NCBI GenBank assembly: GCA_036245525.1
Contig: BTPG01000004.1
Coordinates: 156,276,046-156,340,045, forward strand
DNA from: Semisulcospira habei
Taxonomy: Eukaryota > Mollusca > Gastropoda > Semisulcospiridae
Reading direction: 5' to 3'
DNA: 64,000 nt
The position numbers were made by a program, and so were the translations under genes. Positions 1-10,931 of this stretch are shown piece after piece; within the stretch, counting starts at the first letter, position 1, and every line of letters starts with the position of its first letter. The notes under the pieces were generated by a model. That model was not told the DNA's origin. It made no database searches and was given only the letters and a program-made list of their open reading frames with translations.

Positions 1-3000
1 GCTTGAACAGGTACAGATCAAGACATGTGGTGATTTCGGCCCGATGATAATGCAGGGCAGCCGCAGCCTCAAAAAGGTTATTGAACCTGTAGAACAAAGA
101 TAAAATGTTTTTAGCTTACTCTTCGCAAAGTATTAAAAAAGCGGCAGTGTTGTATGACATGACTGAGAATTATCACCGCAAACAAAACTGACACCAGCAG
201 ACATTAGGCCAAAGTCTTTCTCTACCAAACTGAGGACAATTTCAACTTGCCTGTTACTTCGATAACTGGTGATCAAAGACTTGTGTCCAATCATGACGCA
301 GTAGCCCTCCCACGAGTCCCTGCACCCATTTTTGTCATCACCTCTTGGTCCAAGGCAGTCGCAGGCTGTCCTGATGTACCTGCAATGGGAATCAGAATCC
401 GTTAGTTTCAATAGTTTCACACGGTTTAATCTATTTCTGACATACCAACCACTCACTTTCCACTTTCAATATTTTTAGTGAATGAAAGACAACTTGACAC
501 AGACCATTAATAGTTACTGCAAATGCAATGAAACCTCTGTTTACTAGATGCTATGACATTATAAGTGATGTGGCCTTGTCTTTTGTAATGTATGGTGTTT
601 TATTTAAAGTTAATTATTACCTTGCTGCTGAACTTTCTTTGCAGTCACGGAAGTTTCGGAATGCAGGTAGCCGGTCACGCCCAAGTTTTTCTCCATTGGC
701 TTTCTCAGCAGCTGACAATGCTTTCTCGCATTCAGCGCTCATCCCCAGAAGGAAATGAGCATTGCAATGGAGAAAAGCCAAGCGTGGACTCCTGCTGGAG
801 CATTTCTCGTACTTCTGCATCAAACTGCCGTACAAACGATTTCATCACACTTGCTCTGTCCGTCATCATACAGGAAAGGCGAGAAAGCATCTGAACAAAG
901 TTAATATGAGCTTCACTTTCGTCAAACACCTCTGTGAGCTCCTGCACCATGCTAAATGTTAAATCAACAAGGGTGTTTGTGTTCTCAGCGCTGACGGCAG
1001 AAAAGCCAGATGTTAGCACTTCACCATCAATGTTAAGCTGCTGCCCAACATATTTTTGTCCTCCCCGTGAAGTCCCATCTGTGTGGATGTCAAAACTATC
1101 ACACTCAAGCACAGATTCTGCCACGTGCATTACTGACAGCACTTGGGCCCTGTCAGCAAATCTGAGAGGTGACCTCGTTGAAGGCAAGTCGCCGTCTGGA
1201 ACTGTGGCCAAAAACATGTGCTTTGCCACAGTTTGGATAACAAAGCCACACTGATGAGGAGGGATCTCAGCTTCTCCAATGAGCTTCATGACGCATTTAA
1301 TGGCATCCTGTGTAAAAAACCCACGTTCATCTTTCAAACGCAGAAGATTCAATTCTCTTGCCTCCTCCAGGTAATCAAGGCGCAACCTCATCTCCCTGAT
1401 CTCATTCTCAAGCTCACGTTTTGCCCTGATCAGTTCCTTCTCTTCAGCTTTGATCTTCTTAAGTTTTTTCAATGTACTGTCTTTCTTGTTTCTCATCGTT
1501 TTCTTTCCTTCAGTGTCTTTCTGGTGTAGGAGATGAAGTCGGGCATTGGCAAACTTTAATGACAAGTTGGCAGCTTCAAGCCTCTTGTTCCGCCGATGGA
1601 TGTTGCCCCTGCGGAGCGACTGGAGTTCTTTCTGTTTGATCTTCAGCTCTTCCTTCTCTCTATCCAGGGCTTCCTGCAGTTGCAGTCTTGCAACTGTTTC
1701 TTTCTCCATTTGCCGCCTCAGCTCTTCATTGTATGCCCGGCTGTTCCTCAGTTCTTTGCTTGTGTCTGTGAACACAGACAAAGCGGTCTTCAGAGTTTCC
1801 TTTTCTGCTGTGGCATCCTCCAACTGTCGTCGAACAGCAGCCATCTGTGACATCAAGGCTCCAATTTTCTGGTGTGCATGTTCTGAGGGGGAAAAGTTCT
1901 CACCGCTTGACAGTGGTGGCTGTGCTGTGGCTGTTGATGTGCATCCTCCAAACAAGCCTGGAGCAACAAAAGGGGCATTCATGAAAGACTGAAGGACATA
2001 TGCTCCACCAGGCTTTCCTTTGTTTGACTGTAGCCGCTTCAGATCTTTCTCGACCTCCCCAACATGTTTCTTGAAAGAGATGGCAGTTCTGTCATGTTCA
2101 GCGACTTGATGCCCCGTCAACTGGCAATACCAGCTGAGGAGTTTCACAGGTGGCAGTTTATGCTTTGCTTGAAAGCGTGAAAGTTCTACCAAGAGAACAT
2201 TTGACGGCGCAGAATCGAACACAACAACGTTCGAATGCAGCAGCTGAGTTTTTGACAGTCCGGCCTTCGTGAGAATATCTCCTATGCTGTCAATGTCTAC
2301 AGTATCTGCCAAGAATGAGCTAGTCTCATCTGAACTCTGTTTTTCAATCTCCCTGACAGCTCTCTCCATCAGTGTTCTTATTCTGCCATTAGGGATGTCA
2401 TCTCGTCCAAGAATGCGATGGACGAACTCCTCTGTCTCGCTCCATGATCTCTTATGTCGCATCTCCAAGAGGTGTATCTGGAGCAATAGTTTGTTGTGCA
2501 CTGATACCTCAATGTTCTTTCTTCTTCCTTTACCAGTCTGGGTAAACACTCTCTCCAAATCTAAAAACTCTGGAGAACTTTCTGCAATTTGGAAACAACA
2601 CAGGATTAAAAAACAATTGATACAACACCTAGACAGTTAACAATGATGTGTGTGTACTGTGTGTCACTGAGAGAGAGAGAGACAGATAGTAGAGCGATGA
2701 GTGGGGTAATATTTCACCATATTTGCTTATTTGGTCTTTTCAAACATCTGAAGGGGCTGTCTCAAGCAGTATCTGCTACAAGAAACGAATAATGCTAAAG
2801 CGAAACAACTTTTCAAGCAGACGACGGCCCCACTTCCGGTCTAGACTCTCATTCAACACATCATTTTTGATCGCTACTTTACCTGTTTTAAGACCACCAT
2901 ATACCCATGGAATTAATTGAGCATGTATAGAAAACCCCACTTTATTACCTACATTCGTGTTTTGTCTCTTGATTTAAACATACGCCTGCAGTTGTGACCA

Positions 3001-3230
3001 ATCTCTCACACACCGCACGCGGTCGTGGCTTCGGACAAAACCGACCACGGCCAGTGTGGAAATATGCACACTACGTCAAATTATCGCACAAACATTACCC
3101 AAATCTTAGGTTAAGTCACAATAACACATTATAGAACCATTATCAAGCAAACATAAACGCATTTCTTACCTAGATCACGCTGGGGATTGCTCAAAACCGT
3201 CGTGTGTTCGTCGCACGCCATGGCTGCCAT
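1..3230 (-). CDS. Coiled-coil protein with DDE-transposase-like C-terminal block (multi-exon, partial, one frameshift)
   Basis: I assemble four exons: 3170-3230 (start codon at 3230; donor GTAAGA), 621-2581 (acceptor TTGCAG; donor GTAATA), 251-379, and 86 to beyond the left edge. Codon phases agree at all three junctions. The start gives MAAMACDEHT. The N-terminal part is globular. A long Lys/Glu/Leu-rich coiled coil follows in the middle of the second exon (roughly 1350-1860). The C-terminal block has HTDGTSRGGQ, then MTDRASVMKSF, then LHCNAHFLLGMS. The spaced acidic residues in DGT and TDRA resemble an RNase H-fold DDE core, and I recall unnamed mollusc and cnidarian proteins of this style, but I cannot name the family. 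The second exon is one base out of phase: the frame changes at a four-base run at 773-776 (T run on the coding strand). That is either a decay mutation or an assembly error. The intron between 250 and 87 is GC-AG. The activity and function are unknown. Confidence 0.72.
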
Positions 3231-3345
3231 TGTGAATAACACGAAAGCGAAATGGCCAATGAGAGGGCTCGCTTTTTGAGGGCTACTCTTCTCCGTTGAA
3301 GCTATCGCGTTTCTGATTGGTCAAAATTAAAGAGAAAAACATGGG
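3231..3345 (-). promoter_or_regulatory. Probable promoter of the coiled-coil gene, two CCAAT boxes
   Basis: Directly upstream of the first start codon (3230, minus strand) are ggccaatgag near 3248 and ctgattggtc near 3315, that is, CCAAT boxes in both orientations within 100 bp. There is no clear TATA box. This looks like an ordinary animal promoter. The boundary is inferred. Confidence 0.35.
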
Positions 3346-3670
3346 CTTTCCAAAAAGTATAGCCTTCTAGGGGTTATTTTTCGAAAATCATATTGAAAAT
3401 TGCATTTATTTTTTTCAAAAAATCTATTACTGGGCTAAATTTAAGAAAATATTACACTTCTTTATATCAATGTGTAGGTCTGAACTCGGTCAATGGCATT
3501 GTGCTATTTTTACATGTGTAGCTTGCATGGAGAGGAGTAGCAAGTCGTTTTCCGAGGGGGTTGATTTTCGGTTCGCATGGTACAGTTGCCAACACAGCGC
3601 GTTCAGGCCTGAGGGTGCGTTTTTTAAAAAATCGCTGAAAATGATCGGCTGCACTCCCAATAATAAGAAT
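3346..3670. other. Gene-free stretch between the coiled-coil gene and DIRS copy 1
   Basis: AT-rich single-copy-looking DNA with runs of A and T. I see no gene and no repeat shared with the rest of the window. Small open frames on both strands have no recognisable domain. Confidence 0.4.
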
Positions 3671-3976
3671 GCATTTTTCTTTAAAAGGTATTTTTTCGAA
3701 AAATACTTACCGATGACATGACAAATGGGAGTGTCTACTACGTGCTCAAATTCTAGCCTACGAACCCGTTGTGTGCACACACAACCCGGGAGGCACTCGG
3801 GGAACCCTCCAGAGGGGCCAAGAGTTGTCTCCCGGACCTGCCTATCCGGTTCCGAGTCACCTGACTCGCCAGTCAGATACTAGGCTCACCAGCGGCAAGC
3901 GGGGCAGGTGGGAGGGTCCTCCGTGTCATGTCATCGGTAAGTATTTTTCGAAAAAATACCTTTTAAAGAAAAATGC
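3671..3976. repeat. 3' end of DIRS copy 1: terminal repeat plus nested inverted repeat
   Basis: Two layers are visible. A 52 bp segment at 3671-3722 recurs inverted at 3925-3976, including the edge word taccgatgacatgac. The larger 170 bp arm 3707-3876 recurs inverted at 10004-10173. A further copy of the edge word sits near 3999. This matches DIRS architecture, in which terminal repeat edges also occur in an internal complementary region used to make a circular intermediate. Confidence 0.75.
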
Positions 3977-4114
3977 ATTTATTTCATCAAAAACATTACC
4001 GATGACATGACAAATGGGAGAATCACGAATAGGAGGAGGGTGCCGCCCCGGTACTACCGGAGACCAAGACCGTCCTCCCATTGCTAATTCCCAGGTAACG
4101 AGCTAGGTGCGTAC

Positions 4115-5215
4115 CTACGGCGCCTGCTGCGCCGGGAGGGAGTGCTGTGCCACCGTGAGGTCCCCCAACAAGGCGAGGTTGTCTCGCTGTCCCGCCAGAT
4201 CCCGAAGGTAGAAACGAGCGAAGGTAGATTCTGCTCGCCAGCCCACCGCGGCCACGATGTCCTTGACAGCGCAGTTCCGATCGAATGCGACGCTCGTGGC
4301 CATGGCGCGTACTTCGTGTGCGCGGATCTTCAGTCTCTGCGCTACGCGTGGGGAGAGATCCATGTATGCCGATCGTATTACCCAGCGCAGCCAGGAGGAG
4401 ATCGTCTGGGCTGTGATATCAGTCTTGCCCTGGCGTATGGGCAGGAAGAGGCGGGAGCGCCCTCTACGGGTAACTTTGGTACGGCGCAGGTAGATGCGTA
4501 GGGCACGCACGGGATCCTGTCGCCGAGTCTCCGGAGAGCAGGCAGGCCCTCCCAGGGGCCGCAAGGTGATGATCTGTGGAGCAGTTAGGGGCGACCTTGT
4601 TTTGGCAATAAAGCTGGGGTCCGTTAAGAGCTGCACGGAGCGATCTGCCCTGAACTGGAGGCAGTCTGGGCGGGGTAGAAAGAGCGTGTAGCTCGCTAAC
4701 TCTGGACGCGGTGGCCAAGGCTAGCAGGAAGCAGGTCTTGCGTGTCACATTTGCCAGAGGGGCTAGAGCGAGTGGCTCGAACTGGGAAGAATTCAGCCAC
4801 GTCAGGACCCAAGGTAGGTCCCAGCGAGGAACGAGAGAACGCTGAGTCGGACGTTGGAGGCTGAAGCTGGACATGAGGTCGGAGAGGTCCTTACAGGCGC
4901 CGGGGTCTGGAAGGCCGAGATGACGGTACGTGTCTGCGACCATGGATAAGTATCCCCTGATGGTGATGGGCGCCAAACCTTGGACCTCGAAGAGCCATAG
5001 GAGAAAGTCCGCTAGCTGTGGGTTAGTCAGTCCGGTGGGTAGGAGGCGACGGGCGTCGCACCAGGCACACAAGACGCGCCACTTCCCTTCGTAAACACGC
5101 CGGGTGGAAGGCTTGCGGGCTGCAGCGATTGCCTCCACTGCTGCACCAGAGAAGCCTCGAGCGGTGAGGGCGCGCTGCACAACCTCCAGGCGTGAAGAGA
5201 CAGGCGTTCGGGACA
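4115..5215 (-). pseudogene. DIRS copy 1 tyrosine recombinase domain
   Basis: The N-terminal part contains [15 protein letters not shown], which resembles the core-binding domain. The catalytic part has ATASRVSELHAL (first Arg), then [11 protein letters not shown] (His-x-x-Arg), [16 protein letters not shown] (Trp/His position and the nucleophile Tyr). This enzyme would recombine a circular cDNA into the genome without making a target duplication. The frame changes near 4670, between ASRVSELHAL and QLLTDPSFIAK, so the catalytic Arg and the His/Tyr motifs are in different frames. A very similar sequence occurs in copies 2 and 3. Confidence 0.85.
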
Positions 5216-6340
5216 AGGGTGGAAGAGAGCCTGCCTGGGCTGCTTGAGCATGGAACGGGGCGTGGGAAGGCGCAGGGGAGGAGAGGTGGCGAGGTTGAGT
5301 AGGTCGGTGGTCCAGGACCGGGCCCAAGCCAGCGGGGGCGACCAGAAGCAGGACTGCGTTGCTCCCTCGAAGTTTGTGGAGGACCTTGGGAATGAGGACT
5401 GTTGGGGGGTACGCGTAAGCGATGAGGCCGTCCCAAGGAATCGAGAGGGCATCGACTGCCCAGGCCAGCGGGTCTGGAATCGGGGAGACGAAGAGGGGAA
5501 GCTGGCGGTTCCACCTCGTAGCAAAGAGGTCGATTAAGGGAGTCTCCCAACGGGCGCAGATCATCCGGAAGATATCCGGGCGCAACGTCCATTCTGTGTG
5601 GAGCAACTGGCCGCGGCGAGAGAGCGAGTCCGCCAACACATTCAAGTGGCCAGGAATGTGTCGTGCGAGGAGTGTAATGTCGCGTTCCTCGGCCCAGCGC
5701 ATCAAACGGAAGAGGAGCATACAGAGGTCGGGAGATCGGGTGCCCCCCTGTCTCTGGATGTAGGCCACCACCGTCGAGTTGTCGGAGAGGACGAGAAGCC
5801 GCTGGTTCCTGAGCTGGTTCTCCCAAACGAAGAGGGCTTGCCAGACTGCCTGCAGCTCTAACCAATTGCTGTGCTTGTCCGCAAACTCCGGGGGCCAGAG
5901 GCCGGAAGCCGAGGAGAATTGAGGAAGCAGGTGGGCTCCCCACCCCGAGAGGCTCGCGTCGACACACAGGGAGAGGTGCGGGGGAGGGGAGGACAAAGGG
6001 ACTCCCGAAGCCAACCAAGCCGTGTCGGTCCAGCGTAGAAGGTGAGGGCGAACCAGGGGGGAAACCGGGACCAGGTGGGTAAGGTCGCCAGAAGAGGGTC
6101 TCCAGAGAAGCAGGAGGTGCAGCTGAAGGGGGCGGGCGTAGAGGCGACCCAGGGGGAGAAGGTCCGCCGCTGCGTTGATCAGTCCGAGGAGTTGAAGCCA
6201 AACTCGGGCGGGAGCTGCTTCCTGCTGAGCTAGCTGGTTGGCGAAGGTGGCCAACTTCCGAATCCGGGGATCCGGGAGGCGAACAACGTTGAGATCGGTG
6301 GCAAAATCCATTCCGAGATGAATGAAGCGGCGCGCGAGGG
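5216..6340 (-). pseudogene. DIRS copy 1 RNase H domain
   Basis: The open frame contains [17 protein letters not shown] (first catalytic Asp), [12 protein letters not shown] (Glu), VLSDNSTVVAYI (Asp) and LNVLADSLSR (last Asp). This is the DIRS/Ty3-like RNase H order. It is followed without a stop by a proline/serine-rich linker and the recombinase. The frame changes near 6340 relative to the upstream reverse transcriptase. Confidence 0.85.
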
Positions 6341-7369
6341 CGTGAGATCTGACTTCCCGACGTTGAGGAGGAACCCCAGTCGCGACAGCAGACGCATCAG
6401 TGTATCCCTGTCCTCTTCCAAGACGGACTCGACGTGGTTCCTCAGGAAGAGATCGTCGAGGTAGTTGGACATAGGGCTGAGAGACGACTGCCGTGCCTTG
6501 GCCATAACTGCATCCATCAAGCGGGTGAAGACCCAGGGGCTGAGGTTGAGGCCGAAGGGTAGGGCTCGAAACTGGTAAACGGTTCCATCGAACGCGAAGC
6601 GCAGATACCTCTGGGCGGCCGGATGTATGGGTACGTGTAGGTAAGCGTCGGAGAGATCCAGGCTGACGGCGTAATCCATGGGTCGCACCGCGGTACGCAG
6701 GGCTCGGGCCGTCTCCATGTGGAAGGAAGGAGCCACGATGAAGCGATTTAGGGCTGAGAGGTCGATCACTGGGCGCCACTTGCCGCCAGGCTTGGGGACG
6801 ACGAAAAGTCTGCTGTAAAATCCCAGCGAGTCTGCGCGGCGCACAACCTCTGTGGCATCCTTCCTCAAGAGAGAGTCGACTTCCCCCCGTAGGGCGCACT
6901 CCTTGAGCGGGTCTGCGGGGATCTCGGTCCACAGCGGAGTCGTACGCAGAGGAGGAGGGGAACGAAAGGAGATCCGTAGGCCGCTGGAAACAGTGTCTAA
7001 AATCCACGGGTCTTCTGGAATCAGTAATCGCCACTCGTCGCTGAAGAGGGCGAGCCTGCCGCCGACTGGAGGACCCGAGACGGCCGGCGGAGGCGGAGGA
7101 GGGGAGGAGTCACTGAGCCCGCCCGCGCCCAGGGCGACGGGCGGGACGGGGCCAAGCGGGGGCGGGGGCGTTAGCTTGGCCGGGGCGACCGAAGGCGGGG
7201 CGACGGCGACGCAGGGACTGCAGCTGGGTTGTTGACGTCGGGGCGACGGGTCTGGAGATCCGCAGGGGGCGACCCACGGCCTTGCGGGCTGCCTGAAAGC
7301 GCCGAGGAACAGACTTGGGAGGCCACCTGTCCGCATTGGAATCCTTGACGGCTTGCCAGGTGTCACCAA
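6230..7369 (-). pseudogene. DIRS copy 1 reverse transcriptase domain
   Basis: Recognisable blocks are KWRPVIDLSALNRFI, SLDLSDAYLHVPIHP (first catalytic Asp), ALPFGLNLSPWVFT and NYLDDLFLR (YLDD, the catalytic pair). The N-terminal portion is Pro-rich and overlaps the gag frame. The true domain ends near 6340, where one base separates it from the RNase H frame; the last residues of this frame are out-of-frame readthrough. Confidence 0.87.
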
Positions 7370-9207
7370 AGAGAAGGGGTCCCCCGAGGGGGGCCCGACG
7401 CAGCTGGGTCTTCAGGTCGGCAGGCATTCCCCGGCAGGCCTGCAGGACAGCGTCGCGGCGGAGTAAATCACAATTGGCGGCTGCAGCCATAGCGTTGACC
7501 GAAGAGTGATACGCGGCGCGGCTGGCCGCTTCAGCGAGGACGAGGAGGTCGCCAAGAAGAGGGGTCAGGGACGGGTGCCACGAATCTTCCACGCGCCGGA
7601 GGAAGGCTTGCGTAAGGAGCTCCATGAAGCCGGCGCAGGCCAAGGAATTCCTGACAAGCGAAGCCGTCTTGTCCAAACCCGCGGGGAGCGCGCGTCTGAG
7701 TGCAGAGGCCCCACCCGCCTGAACCACGGCGGCTGGATCCACCGGAGGGAGAGGGCAGAGGAAGGCCTGGGAATGGCCGGCGTACCACTGCTGGCGGAAG
7801 TACATATCGAGGTCCGGAGGCCATCTGTGGTCCGAGAAGAAATTACTGTCTCTTGAGTCAGACAACAGGTGGGCCGAGAACACATCCCGAAGCTCACGAA
7901 AGGAGGGGGGCTGAGGGAGAGTCTTGAACTTCTTTACCTGTCTACCCGCGTCGACGAAGGCAGAAGGCTTCCTCTTCAGGGGGGGGGATGGAGGGCAGTC
8001 CGCTGCCGGAAGCGTGGCGGAGATGAGGCGAGCGACCTCGTCGAGGGCCAGAAGAACCTCTGTGCGGGAGGAGGCCGGAAACCCGTGGGCTGTCGACGCA
8101 TCCGAAGGAGAGAGCGGCGAAGGAGAGCGGCTGAGACCTCCGAGGAGAACTGAGATGGAATCATCCGGGAGAAGACTCAACGAATCGTCGTCCACTCCGC
8201 CGAGAGCCGTCGAAGAGGGACGGCGACCGTGACTCCGAGAGCGAGCAGCTCGACGAGGACGAGGGGAGCCATAAGGCGCCGAAGCACGCAGGGGGAGAGC
8301 GACGTCCGCGACGGCGACGCGACGCACTAGAGGAGCGGGAATGGCGGCGGCGACCAGACGAGCGACTACGAGCTGGAGACCGTGATCCTCGGGAACGAGG
8401 AGGAAGGAAGGAGGCTGGGCGAGGGGAAGGGGAACGGGCGAGACGAGGCAGACGGCGGGGAACGTGGGACGAACGCCGCGAAGAGGTAGAGCGCGAAGGT
8501 CCATGGTCCAGATGACGAGAAGAATCCCGAACTTCACGACGCTCACACGAAGGAGCGCGAGAGTGGTGGTCCGACTTCGATCGCAAGGAGGAACTGGACA
8601 CAGGTAGTGGTGTGGTGAGTGTGCGCGAATGTCTCCGCGAGCTGGACTCTGTGGCGAGGCGGGCTCGCAGCGGCCGAGGGGGATCCAAGGCCTTCCTAGG
8701 AGACGAGTGGGGACCGGTTGACCATGGACGGCGCGAGGCACGTCTCTCCGAACTGACCTCTGTCTCGAGATGGGTTCTCTGCCTGTCGTAAGGCTTGGTC
8801 CAAGCGCGTTCCCTCCTGGGAATTCGCGCCTCGAACTCCCGACTCCGCACACTACCTTGCTGTGTCCGCTGTGGAGATCTTTCCAGACTGGGGCCATCGG
8901 GGGCAAGAGCGGTCGGTGTGTCTGAGATGACAGCCGGCACTTCCGCAGGTCTTGCAACAGGCACAGGTGTCGGGCGTTCACGTCGGTAGAAGCTCCAAAG
9001 TTGGGCCCAGCGGAGTTCCGGCCAGACGGCGCAAACGTCACAAGAACGCTCAGATGTACAGCCGACACACGGCAGGCAGACCTTGTGCGAATCCGAGGGC
9101 CACTGGAAACCTCCACACTGCGTGCAGGTCATCAGGAGGGCACTGCAACACACCAAACAAACAACGTGCCGGTACGTGGTCGAGACCAACAGGGCTCGTC
9201 CTACCAA
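7110..9207 (-). pseudogene. DIRS copy 1 gag-like protein
   Basis: The start region (from 9207) is rich in Cys, with CLVCCSAL, CTQCGG and CLPCVGC spacings that suggest zinc binding. It is followed by a long Arg/Ser-rich tract (about 8900-8200). The frame then changes around 8160-8300, after which the second frame carries SFRELRDVFSAHLLSDSR and a Leu/Ala-rich helical region typical of DIRS gag capsid parts, ending in a basic RRPGRGRAQ tail at 7110. The domain assignment is by position and composition rather than by a diagnostic motif. Confidence 0.6.
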
Positions 9208-9349
9208 GGGGAACCGTACCGAACGATATGGACAAACGGGCTGTGCCCCCAGGCTATACTGTTATAGCGCCCGAAGCTAAGCTTGCGTCTTTAGAACAAA
9301 GCCTACCCCAGCCAGGCTGGAGAGGAATGTGCGCCAAACAACAATAGGT

Positions 9350-9420
9350 TTAGTTTAGTTTAGTTATTTGGGTTTAACGCCGCGCAGGCGACTAAGGCCA
9401 TCACACGGCGGGCCAAACGA
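9350..9420 (-). repeat. GTTTAACGCC tail repeat inside the DIRS 5' region
   Basis: Contains tttagttatttgggtttaac followed by gcc...ggcgactaaggccatc and cggcggg. The same block recurs inverted at 11473-11525 and, as two tandem copies, at the 3' end of an I-like element at 48040-48190. It looks like a SINE or the severed 3' tail of that element. Confidence 0.6.
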
Positions 9421-10003
9421 CAATAGGGACGAAAGGCCGTGCCCCCAGGCAATAATGCTGTAGCGCTCTAAGCTAAGAGTGCGCTCTCGAAACAAGCATA
9501 CCCCAGCCAGGCCGGAGATGCGACATGAGCCACGCGCCGCAGCTGGTTTAAACAATGCTCCCCGAAGGCTACCAGGGGAAGCCAGAAATTTCACCCCAAA
9601 GGGGAAAGGCGAGGGCACCAGGGCCCCGCCGAGCTAAGAGTCCCCGCTCAACGAAACCCACACAACACGAACAAGGTAGAGTCCAAAGGCACAGGCCGGT
9701 ACCCCGCCCGGGGACCGGCTCCGGGCCCAACTAACTATCCTACCTCTCTGCCGAAGCGGTAGCGGGAGAAGAGACGTCCATGTCGCCACCGGCGAAATGG
9801 CGGGAACTAGCAGGTCCGCCAAGCGAAGCCAACCAAGGAGGACGCCAAGCGAAGAAGCGCAAGCGAAGCTGCAGCGAAGCAAGAAGTGAAGCAGAAGCGA
9901 AGCAACAGGCGAAGCCAAAGTCACGGCGAACTCGAGCACCAAGACCGACCGGTCGAAGGGAGCGCGAGGCTAGAACACGTCCGAAGGTCGTGAGCCTACG
10001 TAG

Positions 10004-10173
10004 CTGACTGGCGAGTCAGGTGACTCGGAACCGGATAGGCAGGTCCGGGAGACAACTCTTGGCCCCTCTGGAGGGTTCCCCGAGTGCCTCCCGGGTTGTG
10101 TGTGCACACAACGGGTTCGTAGGCTAGAATTTGAGCACGTAGTAGACACTCCCATTTGTCATGTCATCGGTAA
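10004..10173. repeat. Right inverted terminal repeat of DIRS copy 1
   Basis: The reverse complement of 3707-3876 with almost no mismatches over 170 bp, starting ctgactggcgag and ending gtcatcggtaa. Beyond about 10190 the similarity to the element stops. Confidence 0.85.
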
Positions 10174-10334
10174 TGTTTTTGATGAAATAAAGATATTTTT
10201 AAAAAGAGAAATAGCTCAATTTTATTGTTGTATGCTTTTGACTGCAATACGCGAGCATTTTGTTAGTACAATCGCTGTTTCAATGATGAGTAAAATGCGT
10301 GTTGCGGCACCGCTGCGGACGGTCAGCGGCGAGC

Positions 10335-10400
10335 CCTGCCAGTACCTACCAACAGTAATGCCATCGGTAAGAGTTTTGAGAAAACAAATAGCCAAACACA
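10335..10400. repeat. Orphan DIRS edge fragment
   Basis: Reads cagtaatgccatcggtaag followed by agttttgagaaaac. This matches the terminal edge of DIRS copy 3 (42425-42460) better than that of copy 1, and it lies just outside copy 1, so it is probably a relic of another DIRS subfamily. Confidence 0.45.
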
Positions 10401-10686
10401 CACACTGCAAGTGAACTCTGGCAGGACGGATCTTGCCACCCATTCTATGGGGAAGTTGTTTTGGAGCAAATGCCTGCCATTAGCAAAAAGCTGCATGCAT
10501 CGGAATAATGTCCCAGTAAGCAAAACACCTTCGGACTGACATGGTCACAGTAGGCCACGTAAGTCATGCCCACTTCAGCTGATGTCAGCTTGAGTATCTT
10601 TGCTCACTAGTTTGCAAGAGGAAGCCTGTCACTACAGAGCAGCGCCCCCCAACCTACCTGGCAGCTAGCTTTTCATATGCACCTTT

Positions 10687-10775
10687 TTAACCCTTTGCCT
10701 GACGGCAAGGTTTTTTGTCACGATTCTAGAAGGAATTATTGCGAAAAAAGCCGCTATTGACAGCCAAAGGGTTAA
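10687..10775. repeat. TTAA palindrome, family D copy 1
   Basis: Begins TTAACCCTTTGCCTGAC and ends with the imperfect reverse complement gacagccaaagggttaa. It is 89 bp with TTAA at both ends. The interior is a weak continuation of the palindrome. It is a TTAA-flanked miniature element. Confidence 0.7.
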
Positions 10776-10789
10776 CCAACCTCTGTCAA

Positions 10790-10857
10790 TTAACCCCCTT
10801 GTCCAAGCAGCCCCCAATACTGTACATAGTACCAGTGGCTGCATGTCAGGGAGTTAA
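10790..10857. repeat. TTAA palindrome, family C copy 1
   Basis: Starts ttaacccccttgtccaagca and ends gctgcatgtcagggagttaa; the halves are imperfect reverse complements around a short centre containing gtaccagtggc. It is 68 bp and lies 14 bp from the family D copy. It is related to copies at 16591, 58856 and 60130. Confidence 0.6.
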
Positions 10858-10931
10858 ACAACCTACCTGTAATACAGATTTATTTTGGGCCAACCTACCT
10901 ACATTACATGTGTATCCATAGTGAAACCCAC

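Larger units (their letters stand above)
3671..10190 (-). mobile_element. DIRS-like tyrosine-recombinase retrotransposon, copy 1, near full length
   Basis: About 6.5 kb, coding on the minus strand in the order gag (9207-7110), reverse transcriptase (7369-6340), RNase H (about 6340-5550) and tyrosine recombinase (about 5215-4115). It is bounded by 170 bp inverted terminal repeats (3707-3876 and 10004-10173). There are no LTRs and no integrase of the DDE type, and the recombinase instead has the His-x-x-Arg and Tyr motifs of the lambda family, which defines DIRS-like elements. I see no DNA-methyltransferase domain, which many DIRS elements carry. At least three frameshifts (about 8200, 6340 and 4670) suggest it is defective unless they are assembly errors. 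It lies in anapc1 territory, downstream of that gene's second coding exon. Confidence 0.88.

Noticed and set aside
5216..5500. DNA-adenine methyltransferase between RNase H and recombinase
   Set aside because: The linker is Pro/Ser-rich with no DPPY-like motif in any frame I read.
3707..10173. LTR retrotransposon or endogenous retrovirus
   Set aside because: The ends are inverted and not direct, the recombinase is of the tyrosine type, and there is no DDE integrase or envelope.
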